A stretch of DNA of 64,000 nucleotides from Lewinellaceae bacterium (lineage in GTDB: Bacteria; Bacteroidota; Bacteroidia; Chitinophagales; Saprospiraceae): contig JACJYL010000001.1 in NCBI GenBank assembly GCA_020636105.1, positions 1,178,001 to 1,242,000 on the forward strand, given 5' to 3'. How positions within the stretch are numbered: position 1 is the first letter of the stretch; the number at the start of each line of letters is the position of its first letter. Positions 62,139-64,000 of the stretch are shown here, piece after piece. A model generated the notes under the pieces. That model was not told the DNA's origin and ran no database searches. It was given only the letters and a program-made list of their open reading frames with translations. The position numbers were made by a program, and so were the translations under genes.

Positions 62139-64000
62139 TTAAGGATTGTACCATGGATAAGCACTAATCATTTTATAACCAGTCGGATTTGTAGCATCTT
62201 TATTGAATGTAATTTTTACTTTTGTAGTTGTGACTTCGTTTAAAACTGCTCCCGCACCATATTCACCAGAATTGTAATACCCTGAACCAACTTGGCTACC
62301 ATAATCAATATCCCATTCTTTATAGCCGCCACCATTTGCAAAGTGGGCTTCTATATCAACCTTATGCTGATTAAATGCCGCATTTACAGCATCGTCATGA
62401 AGTTGTTCACTATCAAATTTGGTTGATTTTTTAGTTTGAGGTAATGTTGGATGTTCACCTTTGGCTCGTAATTGTAAATCATTTGGTGTTAATTGTGTTC
62501 CATGTCTTGCTTTAGAATGACATCCAGGAAACGTTTCTTCAACATCAAGTAAAATCTTTGACCTTTTTGGGTAATAGCGTTCTAATACATCAATATTGCT
62601 CCTAAGATTTGGGAAATCAATCCAACTTTCCCACGCCTCAACCAACCCCACATTCCCCTTAAAAGGCTCCACCAACTCCGGGTAATGCTTCAAATCCGCC
62701 AGCAGGAATTTTGCTTTTTCAATGGCTTCGGCGCCTTCGCCCAACTCGTCAAGCTTCCCTTTTATGGCATTCCAGCATCCTATGGCATCAATCTCGTCTG
62801 ATTGAATACTGGCAAAGTTATGTAAATCATCTTCAAATTTCGAGAGATGCTTGTAAAAGGTTACTTTTTCCGTTTCACCCAGCGCCTGGATCGCCTCTCT
62901 TGCCGGGGCACCCATAGCGTTGATTTTTCGCCACAACGCCACGGGTTTCATCGTCACCGAAGCATCGTCAAAAATTTGTTTGAGTACTTTGGGGTTATCG
63001 ACCATCTCCGCCAGGAAAGCCTGTCGCTCGGGTTTCGGCATCACGCGGATGTGATCAAACAATTTGTCGTTTTCGAGGATCACGCGGTGCAGTTTCCGAC
63101 CATCCTCCACGGTAGTGGTCACCAATTTCTGGGCCGTGCTCCCATAGCTCGATTCAGCCAGGCCAAAGAGTTTTTTCACCCTGACCGGATCGGCGCCTTC
63201 CGCTATGGTCTGTTTGGTCACAAATCCGATGGATGGACCGATGAACAACTTTTTACCTTGTTTCAGCGGCACTTCCACATAATTCTCCCCCATCATAAAG
63301 AGTCCTATGCCGCTGGTGGTGACCGCCATCAGTGCTCGTTCCGAATCTTCTCCCCAAATGAGCTCAGACAACCCCACCAATAAAATGGCTCCGTCTGCCA
63401 CTTCCCCTATCCCCGGGATCAGGGACAAAGCGTCCAGCGGGTCATAGATTTTTTCATAGAACCCGATTTCAAATATAATTTTTTTATTCTCAAGCTCATC
63501 AAACTCTGTATGCCATTTTGCCGTAAAGGCGGTCTCATTCTCAAACTCAAGAATAGCGTACTTCGCCAGGTATTCTCCTCCTTTCCAGTAGGTTGGCAAT
63601 TCGGGGTCCAGATACCTTTCTTTGATCTGGTATTCATAATTCACCAGGTCAAAACCATTGGGTGCCGACATATAAACGGCCTCGAGCTGTTCCGCCAGGG
63701 CATCACATTGGGAATAGGTGTCTTCATCGAGATCCAGTTCCGAGAGGCAAGACGTTAGCTTTTCAGCTTCCAGGTCCAGTACGGTTTGAATTCTTTTGTC
63801 CTTGTACAAATACAAATCGTTCATATTCATATACCCCGTCACCAGCTCCGGTTGATCCGGCGGGGTCATGTCTTCCAGGAAAAGGCGGGAAGCATAATCC
63901 TCCTCCCTAAAATTTCCCAGCATCAGGGTGGCACCGTGTATGTGGTGTGGTTTGGAGGTATGTTTAAAAACCAGCGTCATAAGGTCCCAAAGCATTTCGC
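62139..64000 (-). CDS. Polymorphic toxin, second copy, N-terminus outside window
   Basis: At least 620 codons, open through the right edge (an in-frame Met at 63995 is internal). The stalk matches the complete toxin nearly exactly, with the same hydrophobic LSLIPGIGEVADGAILLVGL segment. The C-terminal domain, after AWESW, reads GCHSKARHG (His near RHG), FDSEQLHDDAVNAAFNQHK, and a tail VGSGYY ... TTKVKITFNKD ... GYKMISAYPWYN. This order resembles bacterial RNase A-like/BECR-fold CdiA toxins, so an RNase activity is inferred. Immunity gene 9 bases downstream. Confidence 0.85.
   Translation of the reverse strand, partial: EMLWDLMTLVFKHTSKPHHIHGATLMLGNFREEDYASRLFLEDMTPPDQPELVTGYMNMNDLYLYKDKRIQTVLDLEAEKLTSCLSELDLDEDTYSQCDALAEQLEAVYMSAPNGFDLVNYEYQIKERYLDPELPTYWKGGEYLAKYAILEFENETAFTAKWHTEFDELENKKIIFEIGFYEKIYDPLDALSLIPGIGEVADGAILLVGLSELIWGEDSERALMAVTTSGIGLFMMGENYVEVPLKQGKKLFIGPSIGFVTKQTIAEGADPVRVKKLFGLAESSYGSTAQKLVTTTVEDGRKLHRVILENDKLFDHIRVMPKPERQAFLAEMVDNPKVLKQIFDDASVTMKPVALWRKINAMGAPAREAIQALGETEKVTFYKHLSKFEDDLHNFASIQSDEIDAIGCWNAIKGKLDELGEGAEAIEKAKFLLADLKHYPELVEPFKGNVGLVEAWESWIDFPNLRSNIDVLERYYPKRSKILLDVEETFPGCHSKARHGTQLTPNDLQLRAKGEHPTLPQTKKSTKFDSEQLHDDAVNAAFNQHKVDIEAHFANGGGYKEWDIDYGSQVGSGYYNSGEYGAGAVLNEVTTTKVKITFNKDATNPTGYKMISAYPWYNP

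Noticed and set aside
62847..63383. 178-codon plus-strand frame
   Set aside because: Antisense to the conserved toxin stalk and duplicated at 53076-53540 only because the stalk itself is duplicated.

Overview
The window looks like part of a Bacteroidota chromosome, most likely from a Saprospiraceae-type marine or activated-sludge bacterium. The reasons are type IX secretion (T9SS) sorting tails, short C-rich leader sequences with few Shine-Dalgarno sites, a SusD-free but VPS10/sortilin- and helix-hairpin-helix-barrel-rich gene content, a Bacteroidota-type tyrosine integrase, and accessory genes (RadC-JAB, ArdC, DUF6876-like, excisionase-like HTH) that are typical of Bacteroidota integrative elements. 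No rRNA, tRNA or CRISPR array was seen. The taxonomic call is inference.

Positions 1 to about 31.9 kb are the right-hand part of an integrative conjugative or mobilizable element whose left end lies outside the window. It holds a MobF relaxase operon (1-4340, minus), a divergent, soluble type IV coupling-protein gene followed by two membrane-protein genes (4556-7701), several unassigned element genes (7763-10777), a serine resolvase (11255), and then a defence-rich cargo zone: a complete type I restriction-modification operon hsdM-hsdS-hsdR (11949-17721), a PIN-domain nuclease with a zinc-ribbon tail (17809), a 708-residue protein that looks like a one-chain version of a two-gene GAPS4-like defence system (18989), RadC and ArdC anti-restriction proteins (21635, 22260), a 1256-residue CHAT protease - pseudo-metallophosphatase - STAND NTPase (23480) and a DUF3800 protein (27262). 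A small HTH/excisionase operon, a DUF6876-like gene, two coupled membrane-associated genes and the tyrosine integrase (30279-31598) close the element.

From 31983 to about 50972 the genes look like core chromosome: an OmpA-family lipoprotein-like outer-membrane protein, a sterol-desaturase/fatty-acid hydroxylase with an overlapping multi-pass membrane gene, a GNAT-like enzyme, a TPR protein, a large VPS10/BNR beta-propeller protein, a DEAD-box RNA helicase, a helix-hairpin-helix outer-membrane protein, a C39-peptidase ABC exporter with its HlyD partner, and a family-2 glycosyltransferase. The intergenic space around 37.5 and 43.1-43.3 kb is full of hairpin repeats, including one dispersed repeat present in opposite orientations.

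From 50994 to the right edge is a polymorphic-toxin locus. A 1.2-kb stalk sequence is shared between a complete Sec-exported toxin (52056-55667) and a second copy that runs off the right edge (62139-64000), and a third, headless copy (60529-61516) shares the pre-toxin segment. Each has a different C-terminal domain and its own small immunity gene directly downstream. The headless copy, its immunity gene and a DUF4291 gene sit between the N-terminal and C-terminal coding remnants of an IS66 transposase, and the DUF4291 domain is now fused in frame to the IS66 N-terminus. A perfect 39-bp copy of the last 13 codons of the complete toxin is left behind after its first immunity gene, in front of a second, homologous immunity gene. 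This is a footprint of toxin-tip replacement. A peptidase M64 gene and two lipoprotein/T9SS-cargo genes (55979-59176) are embedded in the locus.
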